From Tethya wilhelma (lineage: Eukaryota; Porifera; Demospongiae; Tethyida; Tethyidae), in contig CAXIPT010000058.1 in assembly GCA_964030475.1 (NCBI GenBank), positions 53,084-117,083 of the forward strand: 64,000 nucleotides of DNA, in the 5' to 3' direction. The translations under genes and the position numbers were made by a program. Shown here in pieces: positions 1-12,609 of this stretch (positions within the stretch are counted from its first letter, which is position 1; every line of letters begins with the position of its first letter). The notes under the pieces are model-generated. The model made no database searches and had not been told where the DNA came from. It saw only the letters and a program-made list of their open reading frames with translations.

Positions 1-3000
1 TGTTGATTGTAGCCTGCAAGACAATGGCTGCAGGTGTGTCATCTTTATAGCCTACAAATACATCACTAGGATGAAAATCAGTAGCAATGTCTTCCAATTC
101 AGAGTCTTGGGGTAATACAACTTCAACAAAGGCTACAATCCATGCTTCCAATTTATACAGAACTGTCTTCTGCCAATCTTCTAGAAGGGTTTTACTCAGT
201 ACAAAATGTTTTTCTAATCTGTTTATTAACGGAGTTGGAAATTTGTCATAAACAGTTTGACTCTCAGCAATTAATATTAGCCTGTAGAAAATGAAAAATT
301 TAATTAGACTGAAACAAATATTATGGCAATTAAACCAACCTGAAATCTTGATGTACTTGACACTTCATGCGATGTGTTTGCAAGCCAAGGTCAACATACC
401 TCTTTCCACCATGAACAAGGTAATACTGCATACAGAGGATAACAATTACTATGCTTAACTTTATACCAAGGAATATTTAGAAGTGGAGGCTGGAATGCAA
501 TTGTCATTAATTTTTAAAGAAACTAATACAGTGTAGCTATGGGGCATAGCAGTTAGGTCACAAAAAGTTAATTGTGCTTGTCCATTCATTGGTTCAATTA
601 GGGAGGTCACTGAAAACAAAATGGAGGAATTAAGTTACGCAGTAAGTGGTTGTCATTGTAATTAAGGCACATCACATAATCAATTGAAATTTACTTATTA
701 TTTAGTCAAGTTAGCTAGTTGGTAGGCCAGGATATCACGATGAAGTATACTCTGTTTGAGATCTGTCTTGATCTATACCAGGCCTGTAGCTAGCAATATT
801 TTCCTGGAGGGGCACTGTCAAGCTAGCTCCTACATGAAGTCTCAGTCACAATAAATTGATAGAGTTTGTACATTAAACACAATAATATATCATGCATTAA
901 TTGTTGTACTATATTTATACTAATCACTGTTTTACAAGCCTCTCTGATCATACTGATATTTCCAATTGAACTTCATTGACTATATTTCCTCTGGATTTGG
1001 AATGTGGTCTAATTATTAGGTATAATATGCTTAACCTTATAAATGACCTCTGGAAATGGTCGTTGAATAGCATCTGTGATTCCAACAAGTTCACTATAGC
1101 CAGTGCTACTACACTGTGCAAAGCATGGCAACGAGGACGTAGTCTGACGGGCGATATGCTTGGTTCTCAGCAGCTCTGAGTCTCAGTGAGTCTGGCTAGC
1201 AGGCAGGGGGGGGGGGGGGGGNTACCTATAGTAAGTCTTAATTTTGCATGCATGATAAAGCTACGGCCATGAAATTGGCTAGCATACTGGTAGTACAAAG
1301 CAGTGGTACAAATAGATATTCAGCAGACATATTCTGGCAGTCTGACAGCACTAATGAAGTTACTCCTACTTCTAGTATTATTATAGCTATAGTTGTACCA
1401 GTATGTTGTATATAGGGATTTTGAACAATTGTAACTGGAAAAAATAACACTAACAGTGCTAGGCATGGCTAGCAAATGTTTTCAAGGGCTTAGGCTAATC
1501 ATAACTACTACACATAACTTGATAAGCACAATACACCCAGGAGTGAGTAAAGTCAACATTATAATTGCTATGCCACTAATCACTAAGTTTGAGAGTTATA
1601 CAAATGATTATCCCTACTAGATACCCGTATCTCAAGTCAAATATCAAAAAAAAGATACTAATCTTGTCTTAATTATACTTGCCTGGTTCAAAGCATCATA
1701 CAGGCTTTCATATAAGTTTTCCAAATTTAGAAGTATAACTATTCTTCCTGTCTCCATACACAACTTTATCTGGTTGATGTTCCTGCAGGTCTGTGCATTT
1801 AAGGCTGCTCTAAGTTTAACTTTCAGCTATTTTTATCAAAAGAACTTGCCTGTGTATACTCCTTGTCTCTTGGAAAGCTACTACCAAAGAGAATAAATGG
1901 CTCCTCTATAGTAGATTCTTCAGAGTTTCGAACACTACTTAGGAAACGATAAATAGTTTCTAGAGCTGTATAGTTTTCAGTCAGAAACAGGAGATATCTG
2001 TCTTCCCTACATTAACAAGAATGCATTATAGTTGCATGTACAGTGTATACAATTACTGAGGATAGGTAATAATTACCAGTTGCGCACTTCATACTTGCTG
2101 CTAAGTAATAGACTTGAGTAAATTAATCCATGCGGTGAGCAATCAGGAGCAGAATACAGTTTGACCTGTTTCAAATTTCGATAAGACAATCAATCTAAGT
2201 TCATTGATAGAAACTCAACATACATCACCCTCATCCAATAGATTAGGAGTCGAAGGCATAGGTAGTGAGTTCTTTTTCAAACATTGCTTAAATATTTCCC
2301 AGGGATCAACATCTTGAGCTCCTCCAAAATTTCGCCTGATGGCATGTTCAAGTTGCTGGGAATTGAGTGTGCCGGATTTTTCACACAGCCAGTAAAGCAT
2401 TTTGATCAAACTATACAGGAAATAACAAAAAAGTTTATGAGATAAAAGCATAAAATTATCTTCTTCAACAATTACACTCATTTACCAGTAATAATCTCGA
2501 AGACCATAAAATTCCCTCTTCTTGTTAACTGTTTCACAAATTTTTTCATAGCAGTCAGCTAAAGATCTAAAATATTTCGTCAACCTCTCCAAAGTTGGAT
2601 CTTCCTGTTCTGAACGACAAATACCCCTGAAATCAGGCATACAACGACATTTCAACCATAATAATTATATTATAATTCTTTATATAAATTACAGTGCACT
2701 ATCAACAAGATCGTCAGTAGTGGGATCTCCTCTTGTAACCATGACACCACGATTCATCTTGGCAGGATCCAAAGCCCAGTTTGAAATACCAATGAAAGCA
2801 ACCCGTTTCTTTCTCTCAATAATCTGTATCAGTAAGATTTGGATGCACAACAATTATTATGTTGAGTGAAGTAAATCATTACTTATAACATTAGTGAATA
2901 TTATACATGAAGTCCAAGTCTTTACATCATTAAAAATTAATACTAAATGCTAATAAATTATTGAACTACCAAATGCTTACCTCGCTACCTCCCTCTGTAC

Positions 3001-6000
3001 CATCTTCTAACAGTGGATGGAGTGCCTTAAGAGGTAAAGCAGGAGAGTCTTCTGCCAGTCCTACCTCATCCAGGACTACAACAGAGACATATTTCTCAGT
3101 ATCTTGCTTTTCTTGAAATGACTTGGCAGTTTTAAACACTTGAACAATGCTCTTTGGTGTAGAATACTTACTACATTGGAATGAGAACATGTGGACCTGT
3201 AGACAATACAATGTCATAATTTATGGTAGGCCAATCTCAGAGTAATTGAACAAGTATACATGCAAAAGGCTATAGATGCCATTATTTTACACAAACAAAC
3301 CTGTTTGAAGGTCTGTAATAGCTTACTCTTTGAAGATCGACCACTAAGTGATGAAGACACAATAGTTTTTGCTAGAGATTTGGAACTACCTGGCTTTCCA
3401 ACCAAGAATAATGGGATTCTGAGTTCAATACATATTGTCATCATAAACACATTCTCACGAAGTGCAACATTTCTAGCAATGTTTTGTGGGATCTTCATTT
3501 CATTCAGAAGCACATCTTGGCACCTATATATATACACAATTAAAAATTGATAATACTATAATTGTAATAAATGATGTATAGGCTAAATTTTACCATAATA
3601 TTTCATTTCTGAATTGTTTAGATCCACCAGGAAGATGAAGAGGATGGCAAAACATTGAAGAAATAGCTAATTCAAAATTGCTTCGATCTTGCAAACGAGC
3701 ATGGTAGCATACACTCAGTGCAAGAATTAGTGACCAAGTTGCCTTTCCACTTGTACAAGAAGTATCCAACTGACAGTGTGTTATAAAACTTTAAGGTAAT
3801 TCAACACAGAACTAAAATTAACTTAGTAAATTAACTACACATACTTTTTGTTGACTTCCAGCTTTTGGCCCAATTAGGCTATCAAATTTACTGATTTTTC
3901 CGTAGAAAAACTTGAATACAATCATAGCTCTGTCGACATCTCTAAGACTGACGAAACTGCACTCATCCTATTAGTACAATAATATTACTACAAGCTCAAA
4001 GCAAAACTCAGAATTATAACTAGGATTGTCAAAAATTTACAAGCATGTATGCATGCATGTGTACCTTTTTCTTCCTCATATACGCTTGGCAACTTGCAAG
4101 AACTGTGGCAATTGCTTCTACAAATTCACTGCTAAGTTCTTGTACATCATTGATCTACAGTCCAGAAGAAATATTAGCTTAGAAAAAATTAGAGACTAAC
4201 TAGATTTATAGCACTCTCCCACCTCTTTTTCAACTATTTTCTTTGTATATTCAACCTCAGTTTCATCACTGAGACGACCAAAGTCAAACACATGAGGTCT
4301 TAAACTTGGTGGTAATTCAAGAACACGGTAAACCAGTTGACGTAGTGGTATCTCACCTGAACATGCCATGTGTAATCAAGCACATTCAAAACATTAAGAC
4401 AACTACAATACACAAGTTTTGGTGCACTCATATAGCATGCCAAACTAAAACATGCATGACATTGTGTATAAAAGAAGACCATGAGTACTGAGACCTAAGA
4501 AGCTTAATGTGGCCAGCTTAGTTATAATCTATGGAAAACTGACTAAGTTTAGACTGAAATTCATTGAATGGTAAAATTTGAATAGTTAAAAAGCAGATTT
4601 ATATCACATTTGCATGACAGGTCGTACTAGTCAGTCAATTAAGCATACAACAAAACAATGCACACACCCATGCAGTATCTAAATATTTTTATGCACGACA
4701 GTTCTACAAAGTGCTATCTCACTATCTACTATTTCACCTGGACAAGCAGCTAAGTGATCAGATTCAGTAAAACTTGCCTGGCTTAGTACTCTACATTCAC
4801 TCCAAGCTCTACTATAATTGATGAATTTTCTAAGTAACGCACACTATATATATAGGATGTGATTAATGGGTGTGGTCTCAAAGCCTAAGTGCTCAGAGAC
4901 GCGCGAAACCTAACGAAAACATTGGATCTCAAAAACTACAGCATTTTGCAGGTTTCTACACATCCAGTTTTAAGGCCATCTTGTGTGCATGTTTCTAAAA
5001 TATCTGAAGAACAGTAATCCTCTGCATGTGCTACACACACGTTGAGGCTTAATAGAGATGCATGAGATTATTATAATTATTAGAGAGAGAAAGCAAACAG
5101 TGGTCACGCTTCACACTGTATCTTTCCCATCAATGATTATGCTCTAAGCATTTTAGGGCTTCTCTTAGTTTGATTGGGAGTCTCAGCTTAGAATGCACAT
5201 CAAAGGAACATTAACTTGAATCTTATATATTATTTGAATCAAGTTCATCTAAGAGTAACTCCAGAAGAGGTACAACAAATTTTTGCATTCCCATCATCAC
5301 TATTGCACTCTCATCCATGCATCACATGTATAGAGGGTAATTTTTAGGGAGTGTAAATTTTCGTGAAAAGCCTGGATAGCACTAATTCAGAAGTAAATAA
5401 TCATGGTTTTAATTTTCGTGACTCAAGTATCTCCAACTGGAATAGTCTTGTGACAGTTTTTCTACAGTTTGTCCAAGTTTAGTATATACAGGCATATTCT
5501 AGCCATAGATACTAGCTATTTAGACTGCAAACTTTTTGAATGGATAGGCAAGAGATGGAGAAAGTCTTTGACATGGCATGCATCATATGACCTCTGACCT
5601 CGTGAAAATTTTTGTGAGGGGGGGAGAATTTTGTGATTGAGGGGTCAGTCACGAAAATCACCACTTGCTATATGGTATTTGATTTGGTCATGTGAATTTA
5701 CATGCTGTGTCAACAAAAGTTTTGAACTGATACTCGCATGCATGTATGTAGATAGTCTCTGTCAGAGTACAGTAGTTTTAAATGAACAGGCGTGCAATAA
5801 GTATAACCTACACTCTTTACTATTGAATTGACCACCCTAGATCACCAGCCCTTTCCCAATATTTTAGAAAACATTATTACCAAGCTTTTGATTGGTGTCC
5901 GTTCCTTTCACATAGTATCCAAGCCCAGCAGACTCCAGCCGTTTAATCATTTCATCAGTGTGTCTAAAATTAACAAAAGTATATTGTGAACGTCAACATA

Positions 6001-7383
6001 TAATTATGTAAAACGAGCAAAATAACTACACAAGTACTAGCCTCGTTCCCAGGCTCTCACCTTTGACCTTACACTCTCTCCTTCCTTACCGTGAGTGTAA
6101 GGTCAAAGTTGAGAGCCTGGGAACTAGGCTACACAAGTACTGTATAAGAAAATCAATATACGCAATTATAACAAGTTGTAGAAAATATGCAGCTTGCATG
6201 GGAATGGCCAGTGTTGGCTGGTGATTCTGAGTCAATGCATATGGTTCAAACAATTATTAAATTGGCATAAAGTAACAGGCTTAATTCAGCTGCTAAATGT
6301 TTCCTTCCAATAAATATAAGTATAATTGAAATACATAACAAGTAGTAAAAATTTCGAAAAAAAAAGAAGTGTACGAATGGACAGTGCGGTAATAATTGAG
6401 ATTACCAATGGTGAAATATTTACTTACAGCTCAAAATTTAACAACTGCCTTTAACGCTCACTAGTATAATATTCATTATCTTTTCAAGATGATATGGACT
6501 CAACTAGTGAATGTGAATAATATGAGCACATTTGAATTTTTGTAAAATTTGAAGCTGTATTTCGCTGTGATTTTGCTTGCCGTCTGTTGGTAGCTTAAGC
6601 AATTCAGGAGAACCTTTTTAATTGCTTGGAGTTGTTCAGTCTTCACATAGTCAACGATCTATAATTTTAATTATACTAACTTTATCTGTTATCAGACTGT
6701 TAGATCTACAGCAGATAGCTATAAAACTTGATTCAGTTGATCGACTATGACAATTGTACAATATCAAGGGAAGGATCATGAAAGAATTATGGTGTGACTG
6801 TGGCAAAGAATACCCATATTACCTGCGATAGGGATTACATGCTGCTACAAAGTTGATCCTCTCTGTGATTCTTTGCCCTAAAACTTGTTTATCACACAAA
6901 ACTTCCTTGATGAGTCCAATTGCTTCAGTCGTATTAGCTTCATCAAAAAACAAAACTGTATCCAGACCTAGTCTGTGATTCTCTCTAGCTCGTTGCTTTG
7001 CTACATTGACTGTTTGAACCACATCTTCTTTGGTTGTTCCACCATGTACCTGAATGTAAAGCAGTCATAAGACAAAATATCATATCTATAACATTTACAT
7101 GGTTAAAATGGTAGTAATTAAATTTGTGGTTGACAATAACTAATCAACTAAGATACAAGTTTTCTTCTGAATGTTAATCAGAGATAATTTAACTAACTGC
7201 TCATGCTATATGTGCTTAAGCAGACAGCAATCTATTAACAATACATGCAATAATTATGGTACCTTCAAAATCAAAAGTGTAGAAGCATTTTCCATCGCTG
7301 TATTGGACAAATCACACATAAATCTAATCAGTCTTGTTTTGCCACAGCCAGTTTCACCCATAAGCACAACAGGAATACCACAC
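1..7383 (-). CDS. RNF213-like giant AAA+ E3 ubiquitin ligase, AAA-core exons (partial, continues off the left edge)
   Basis: Fourteen or more exons read leftwards with matching splice sites: about 7263-7383, 6823-7049, 5881-5963, 4223-4356, 4065-4154, 3845-3967, 3594-3769, 3301-3523, 2981-3196, 2700-2823, 2486-2626, 2224-2410, 2077-2165, 1850-2006, 1683-1790, 340-425 and 1-281. Seen: Walker A GETGCGKTR followed by Walker B LFFDEANTTE (first AAA module); a second Walker A GKPGSSKSLAK, then VVVLDEVGLAED with the LLEDG segment; later CMETGRIVILLNLENLYESL, and NRLEKHF in the last exon. This motif order is that of RNF213/mysterin, a cytosolic dynein-like AAA+ ubiquitin ligase linked in vertebrates to lipid droplets and to ubiquitylation of bacterial LPS; the RING part would lie beyond base 1. 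Two introns (after 1850 and 1683) use GC donors. No frameshift was seen. Family assignment is firm; orthology to one named gene is not, since such genes are multicopy in sponges. Confidence 0.9.
426..1682 (-). other. Intron of the RNF213-like gene; nothing coding seen
   Basis: This 1.26-kb stretch joins the exon ending NLYESLYDALNQ to the exon beginning YYLVHGGKRY. It holds a 16-17 base G run ending in an N at 1222, and no open frame I can support. Short open frames here lack family signatures. Confidence 0.6.
4357..5880 (-). other. Long intron of the RNF213-like gene
   Basis: AT-rich, 1.5 kb between the exon carrying DEMIKRLESAGLGYYV and the exon starting GEIPLRQLVYRVLELP. A degenerate stretch near 5340-5460 rich in 'ttttcgtga' resembles decayed repeat sequence. 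I see no gene. Confidence 0.5.
6039..6130. repeat. Short foldback repeat of the AGCCTCGTTCCCAGG type
   Basis: Two arms of about 38 bp are near-perfect reverse complements around a roughly 16-base loop. The ends read AGCCTCGTTCCCAGG and its complement. Related hairpins lie at 37813-37911, 48293-48358 and 50398-50456, so this is a dispersed family. It sits in an RNF213-like intron (5964-6822) that otherwise shows nothing. Confidence 0.8.
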
Positions 7384-7527
7384 CTACAGGAACAGAATTA
7401 TAGACAAGACTTCCATACAAAAGTACCCCAAGATGGCGGATGAATGTACCCCAGCCGTGACGTCACATGTAATTAAGCGCTAATGAATTCCTTAGAGCTT
7501 TACGTGAAAAGGACTATTAAGTTCCAG

Positions 7528-8460
7528 ACTGTGATTTCTGACGACGCAAACGGGTCCTGTGGGCTATAGGAGCCCAGAACAGATCATCATGAGTTTCTAT
7601 TTCAAAACCTTGGACACCATCACAGAGCTGATACTCAAAACTGAGGTAGTCATCTGTATCCAAGTCACTCACACGGTAGAGTTAGCAGCACCAATCTTCA
7701 CTGCAGACCTGCTAATTTTGACAGGGGACCAGCTGTAGTCACCATCACCACGATCAATGCAGACTCCCCGGGTGTCATTGGCTTCATGGTAGAATATTGG
7801 AGGATCTAGATCAGTGGGGCTAGGTCCGACTCAGGAATGATCAGTTCTGGGCTTTGATGACACAGAGTGATGTCGAGAGATTCCTCCATGTTCAGTTGAG
7901 AGACCAAGGACCCACCACTCTGTGAGAAGGGAGAATCGCTATGATCATCATCAAGAGGAAGATGTCCGACTCTCTGGGAGGCCGAGGACTCACCACTGTA
8001 CACAGACAGGGGAGAAACACCGCAAACTTCACAAGAAGAATGTCTCTGAGAAATCATGGACTCCACACCAATGTGCTCAGACTGAGACAGGGGAGAAACG
8101 CTTCGGACAACAGCTGGAGAAGGACTGAGTATCTGGGCCAGCACAGGACTGACACCCACAACTGCAGGTGGTTCAGCAACTGACTTCTTGTTTCTCCATC
8201 TTCTCAATCTCCTCTTGGATTTACTTTACTAGTCTTGGCCACAGCTGAAACAGAGGGCCAAAAGAGACTGACAGACGGTCCTGAAGCAGTCTTCCTGATA
8301 TTCCAGGAGGCATCTGTTAACAGGGCACCTGCCTCTTGCATCGAAGCAATGGCTGGAAAGGGAAAGCCGAGCCTCTGAAGGGCTCTAAGAGGTCCATCCA
8401 CCACTGTCACAGAAATCTCACTCTCAGGTGCAACCGTATATATGTCATCGAATGGATGGT
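7528..8460 (-). pseudogene. Broken minus-strand gene of unknown family
   Basis: Reading leftwards, an open stretch (about 8459-8215) contains VVDGPLRALQRLGFPFPA and WNIRKTASGPSVSLFWP. A frameshift near 8222 leads to a basic run (RRLRRWRNKKS) and a long Ser/Pro-rich low-complexity segment (8207-7830). A further piece (about 7800-7690) reads FYHEANDTRGVCIDRGDGDY, and after another frameshift the frame ends with FWAPIAHRTRLRRQKSQSGT and a stop at about 7528. The disordered middle and the conserved-looking ends suggest a transposon-encoded accessory protein, but I do not recognise the family. It is divergent from the DUF6589 fragment to its right. Confidence 0.5.
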
Positions 8461-8531
8461 GACACTGTCAGGGAACCCTGGAACCAGTCACTGAAGATTG
8501 GCACTGCCTTGTAGTTCTACTATCTGTAAGT

Positions 8532-8534
<3 letters not shown>

Positions 8535-8569
<35 letters not shown>
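8535..8569. repeat. (GT)n microsatellite
   Basis: Uninterrupted GT dinucleotide tract between the unknown minus-strand gene and the DUF6589 fragment. Confidence 0.95.
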
Positions 8570-8571
<2 letters not shown>

Positions 8572-8689
8572 CCTGACCGTGTGTATAGTGTCTCATGTAA
8601 CAAATGTATTACATGTAGGTCTTATGGAAGAAGTAACTGTTGTTTGGTCACTCTGCCAGGGACCATGGCACACTAAGTTATTTCAGTAG

Positions 8690-9652
8690 CTTACTCCTGT
8701 CACAGTAGACGTCAAAAAAGCTGACACACTCGATTTCCTAGACACAGTCGTAAACGGGCATCTTCTTGCTGTTGCATGTGACATCCTTGGGATTTCTTCA
8801 CTTGATGACAATGTCAGTTTACCAGATGGGATCCTGGATGCAGATGAAAACACACAGTTGAAGTACATTTATGAAATTGCTGCCAAAGTTGTTTTTCACT
8901 GCACACTTATTGACACAAATGTCGACGTACCTGAATCCCATGATCATGTTTACAAGTTTTGTGTCACTATGCTGCTCTAATAATGGAATTTAGAGATGCA
9001 GTGAAGGAGGGTGATGGAGAGCGTGTGCTTCGGTGTTGGAGAGTGATGATGCCACACTTCATTGAATCTGGAAGGAGGAAGTACAGTTTAGAGGCACTGA
9101 GACTTCAATTTCAAGTGAATGCCCTTCTCTCACCACATTTAGCTCATCAAGTGTTATGGCACCGATTTGTAAATACCAGAGGAGGACCAGGAAGAAACAT
9201 TCAATGTGACCTTTATAACGAACATATAAACATGTTAGTGAAGGATACTATTGTTTCCATGGGTTCAAATGTTTCAGAACAGGCTATTCAACGAGCTGCA
9301 CAATCTGTCAGTACTGTGCATGCTGTGCATGTGCAAACAATTTGAAACACAATCTCATGTACCAGTACCCACCTCACGGCGAGATGACACAATGGACATA
9401 GCCAAGGTAGTGCAAGCAGTTCAGAAAAACAAGCTACTACAACAGATCACCTACCGAAGCCACACAATGTTTCAACACATTTCCCTCAATCCTCTAGAGA
9501 AATGGAACAGAGAGGCAGCATTGCGTTGGATAAAGAAAAAACAAGATGAGTGTGTTAAGTTCAGAACAGTTACAGCAGACAATCCTGACAATATCAATGA
9601 ATGTGATGATGAATGTGACGACCAAGACATGCTGGGATTGAATGATTTTTGA
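8690..9652 (+). pseudogene. DUF6589-type transposon-associated protein, C-terminal half (frameshifted)
   Basis: Three frames in series encode one protein end. Segment 1 (8690-8960) contains DTVVNGHLLAVACDILG; segment 2 (8959-9330) contains YAALIMEFRDAVKEGDGER, RCWRVMMPHF and the hallmark-like HLAHQVLWHRFVNTRGG and NIQCDLYNEHIN; segment 3 (about 9345-9652) ends in an acidic tail (ECDDECDDQDML) and a TGA. Breaks lie near 8965 and 9330-9345, so it is dead as read. The 'EGDGER...CWR...NRFVNT.GG.GRNI.CDL..EH.N' pattern is what I recall for DUF6589 proteins, which are multicopy in fungi and basal animals; function is not established. The N-terminal half is missing to the left; a matching N-terminus lies at 15664. 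It is tail-to-tail with RecQ, 116 bp apart. Confidence 0.7.
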
Positions 9653-10589
9653 ATCATAATTATGTGACATAACTCCATTCATGTGTAATGTAAATTGTAA
9701 GGTAACAATAAATTTGTGACATACTCCTACTATGTATAAATATAAACTATTATGTATGTAAATGAAAATTAATCTAAATTCACTTTATTTGCACAAACAT
9801 CACATAAATAAGCTGATCAGCGCCACATCTGGCCCAAGTGGGCTCAAAGTAGTCTAACAACCACTTTCTGCATGCGGCAAAGAGTATCATTCTCAAGATA
9901 TCTTCTAACTGCAGCTACTTCATTATCACGTAGACTAGAAAGTTGTTTTCTCATGGGACATTCACTTTTCCTCCAGTAAACCACAAAACGAGCCTGGTCT
10001 CCACTTCTTCCACCCCGTCCACTCTCTTGAAAGTAATCGTTGATAGATTGAGGAGCCCCATAGTGAATAATGGTATTGACATCTCTGAGATTTACTCCCA
10101 TTCCTAGTGCAACTGTTGCGAATACGACACATACAACACCATTTTGTTGAACAAGACTGTCTAAAATTGTCTGCTTATTGTTCGCTGGTGTGCTAGCATG
10201 AAACATGTTAAAGATACGGTTACTACATATCTGTTTTGAACCTGGTGGATAGTAGGAGTCATCTCCAAGTTCATGATGGAAGTGAGCATAAAGATGAGCA
10301 CACATATCTAATGTTCGGCAATAAACAATAACCCGTGGTGCCTTGTTCTTCAGTGATTTAATAACAATCTGAATCGATTTCAACATCTGTACATGGACAA
10401 ACCTCATAGTAGATATTTGGTCTATCTGGAGATGTGCTAAAAAACTCGCATTAAGACATCTCAAGGGTATCCATCACTTCTTTCCGTATATTGTGTTACA
10501 GTAGCAGTACAAGCAACAAATGGTGTATCTTTAGGAACAAGTGCTCGAAGCTCATGAATTCGTCCATATGATGGTCGAAAATCATGGCA

Positions 10590-11675
10590 CCTATATATCA
10601 ACAAGTATAAGAAATGTAATGAGACACAGGAATGGCTAAATCGTAAAAAGAACGCAAACAAGATGGAATGGCTGTTGAGTGTGTGCAGAATTCTTTCTGT
10701 ATGGGCTGCATTTAACAATCTCCTTATTGAGTCTCTTATTTTGCCCACAGGAAGAATTCCTTACACACAACAGCCATTCCATCTTGTTTGCGTTCTTTTT
10801 ACGATTTAGCCATTCCTGTGTCTCATTACATTTCCAATGTTTTTTATACTTGTTTGTTCTCATTTTTCCATAATTCTACAAATCACAATTGAGTTGGTGT
10901 GACGGTAGCTAGCTACTAAGCTAGTAGTCTGGCAAGCCAGCTATATTTGCATGATTTGGAGGCAGGAGCTGTATCATAAGATTTACTTGCCTTTCTATAT
11001 GTTATGATAATCAAAGTCCTGATTCATTTCTTAAGAAGAGCAAGAGGATCCAGGTATCACAAAATAGTTCAGTGTCCAGGCAACTTGCATTTGAATTCCA
11101 AATAACGCACACTTTTGTGTGTGGAAAGGGTCGTCAATTCGAATTTTCTAGAAGCTAATGAATTATGCATGAGTGTAGAAATTAATGGTGGCCATATGGA
11201 GGAGGCGCTTTCGCCTTGTATCTAGCTACTCAATGAGAGACGCTAAAAACCAATGGCAAAAGCGACTGTCCCGGAAGAAACCAAGCTCATTCGTTCAAGA
11301 ATCAGCTTCTAAAAGTGAATAGTCTCTGAGAAAACTCGAGCCAAGATAGAAGAAGAAGAATAAGAAGAAGATGGAGAAATTTGGAGGTTTGGCATGTTTG
11401 TGTTTGTTACTTTAGCGATGGTTTTAGGCCATGTTTTTGGGCTCATTAGAAAGAGAAAGAGCTAAATAGTAGCTTAAGAAGCCTTTTAGTGCAAAGCGCT
11501 CAGTTTTTGCAGAGTTATTCACGTGAATATTTGTATTGCGCTAATGGGCCATCCGTGTCATTCCTGTGTACCCAGTACTACCGTACTGGGAATACAAAAA
11601 AATTCACATCAAGGTACTTTTGGATACTGAGTTCCAATTGTGGGGTATTCAGTCAAACTGACATTTACCACTTTG
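10590..11675 (+). mobile_element. Composite repeat: foldback hairpin + linker + R1 body, inserted in RecQ
   Basis: The left part (about 10598-10862) is a long hairpin whose arms start near ACAAGTATAAGAAATGTAAT and whose loop holds ACAATCTCCTTATTGAGTC. A 140-bp linker follows (AATTCTACAAATCACAATTG...), then the R1 body (about 11007-11595), with a short GAA-rich tract near 11348 and the palindromic end CCCAGTACTACCGTACTGGG. The same order of parts recurs at 31440-32331 and, reversed, across 57427-59438. No protein is encoded, so it is non-autonomous. It interrupts RecQ between motif II and DFRPSY. About 80 bp beyond the R1 end (11596-11675) is not shared with the other copies. Confidence 0.8.
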
Positions 11676-11919
11676 ACAAACAGTGAGCCTCATCAATGAC
11701 AACTAATACCACTCTAGAAGACACCGTAGAAGTTTCAATAATATCTCTCCATCTCAAGAGCCTCAGGAGCACAAAACAGGTGGCTGTAAGTGCTAATATC
11801 AGCCTATAAATTGTTTATCTATCTCCTCAGCACAGCTGCTTTAACTAATCTCGATCTGAAACTGCGTACTTGGTCAGCCATGAGTGAAAGAAGAGGCGAT
11901 ATTATTATTATAACAACAA

Positions 11920-12609
11920 CTCTGGGTAGTTAAGGCCTGGGTCAAAAATGTGCATTAACTGAAGACTAATTAATATTCAGAACTCTAATAACTTCGCAAC
12001 AAAGTGACCAATTGACTTCAAACCTTGCATGTATATTGGTAAAAGTAAGAATAATTAATCGAAATTAAAATCAGATCATGTGACATTTCCATATTTGCAT
12101 AATTAGTGAAAATATGAATAATTAATTAGGCGGCTCGTTAAAGTTGTTGGCTATGGCAACCAAAATTTGTCAAACAATTTTAACCTCAATTATAAACATT
12201 CTATTAAAATTATGACCAGACCTGCTTATTCGCTTCAAAGTTATTGAAGGTTTTCCATATAATGCACACCTGCCGATACCTCCTTCTCGGCTGTAACTCA
12301 CAAACCGTCCAATATTTTTTCTCATAATTTTGATACGACAAAGTTTACCATAATTAGAATATTTTGTGAGAATTTGGTTGCCATAGCAACTAATTTACCG
12401 TACCGCCTAATTAATTATTCATAAATTAAGGTATTTTATTCATAGTTCAATAACTTAAATATTCATAATCCAACATGAAACGAAAGGTTGTATATTAGTA
12501 ATATATAATCAAATTTGGGCCATGATATTAATACTTGGTGTAAGAAGTGGTTTCATTTGGTACATTTTTGGTTGATTTTTTAATTGACCCGTGCCTTAAC
12601 TACCCAGAG
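11920..12609. mobile_element. Foldback MITE with 26-bp terminal inverted repeats
   Basis: Ends are CTCTGGGTAGTTAAGGCCTGGGTC and the complement of TTGACCCGTGCCTTAACTAC (24 of 26 bases match). Inner symmetry also exists: TGAATAATTAATTAGGCGG near 12113 faces its complement near 12400. The element is AT-rich, non-coding and lies inside the RecQ pseudogene between Walker A and motif Ia. Confidence 0.85.

Noticed and set aside
3260..3550. 96-codon plus-strand frame
   Set aside because: It is the exact antisense of the RNF213-like exon with Walker A GKPGSSKSLAK.
7922..8183. Plus-strand frames with TGEK strings that look like C2H2 zinc-finger linkers
   Set aside because: They lie antisense to the Ser/Pro-rich segment of the minus-strand gene, lack properly spaced Cys/His pairs and are explained by its codon pattern.
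10461..10873. Overlapping frames on both strands around the hairpin
   Set aside because: The hairpin arms are reverse complements, so the same peptide appears on both strands; only the RecQ part left of 10590 is genuine.
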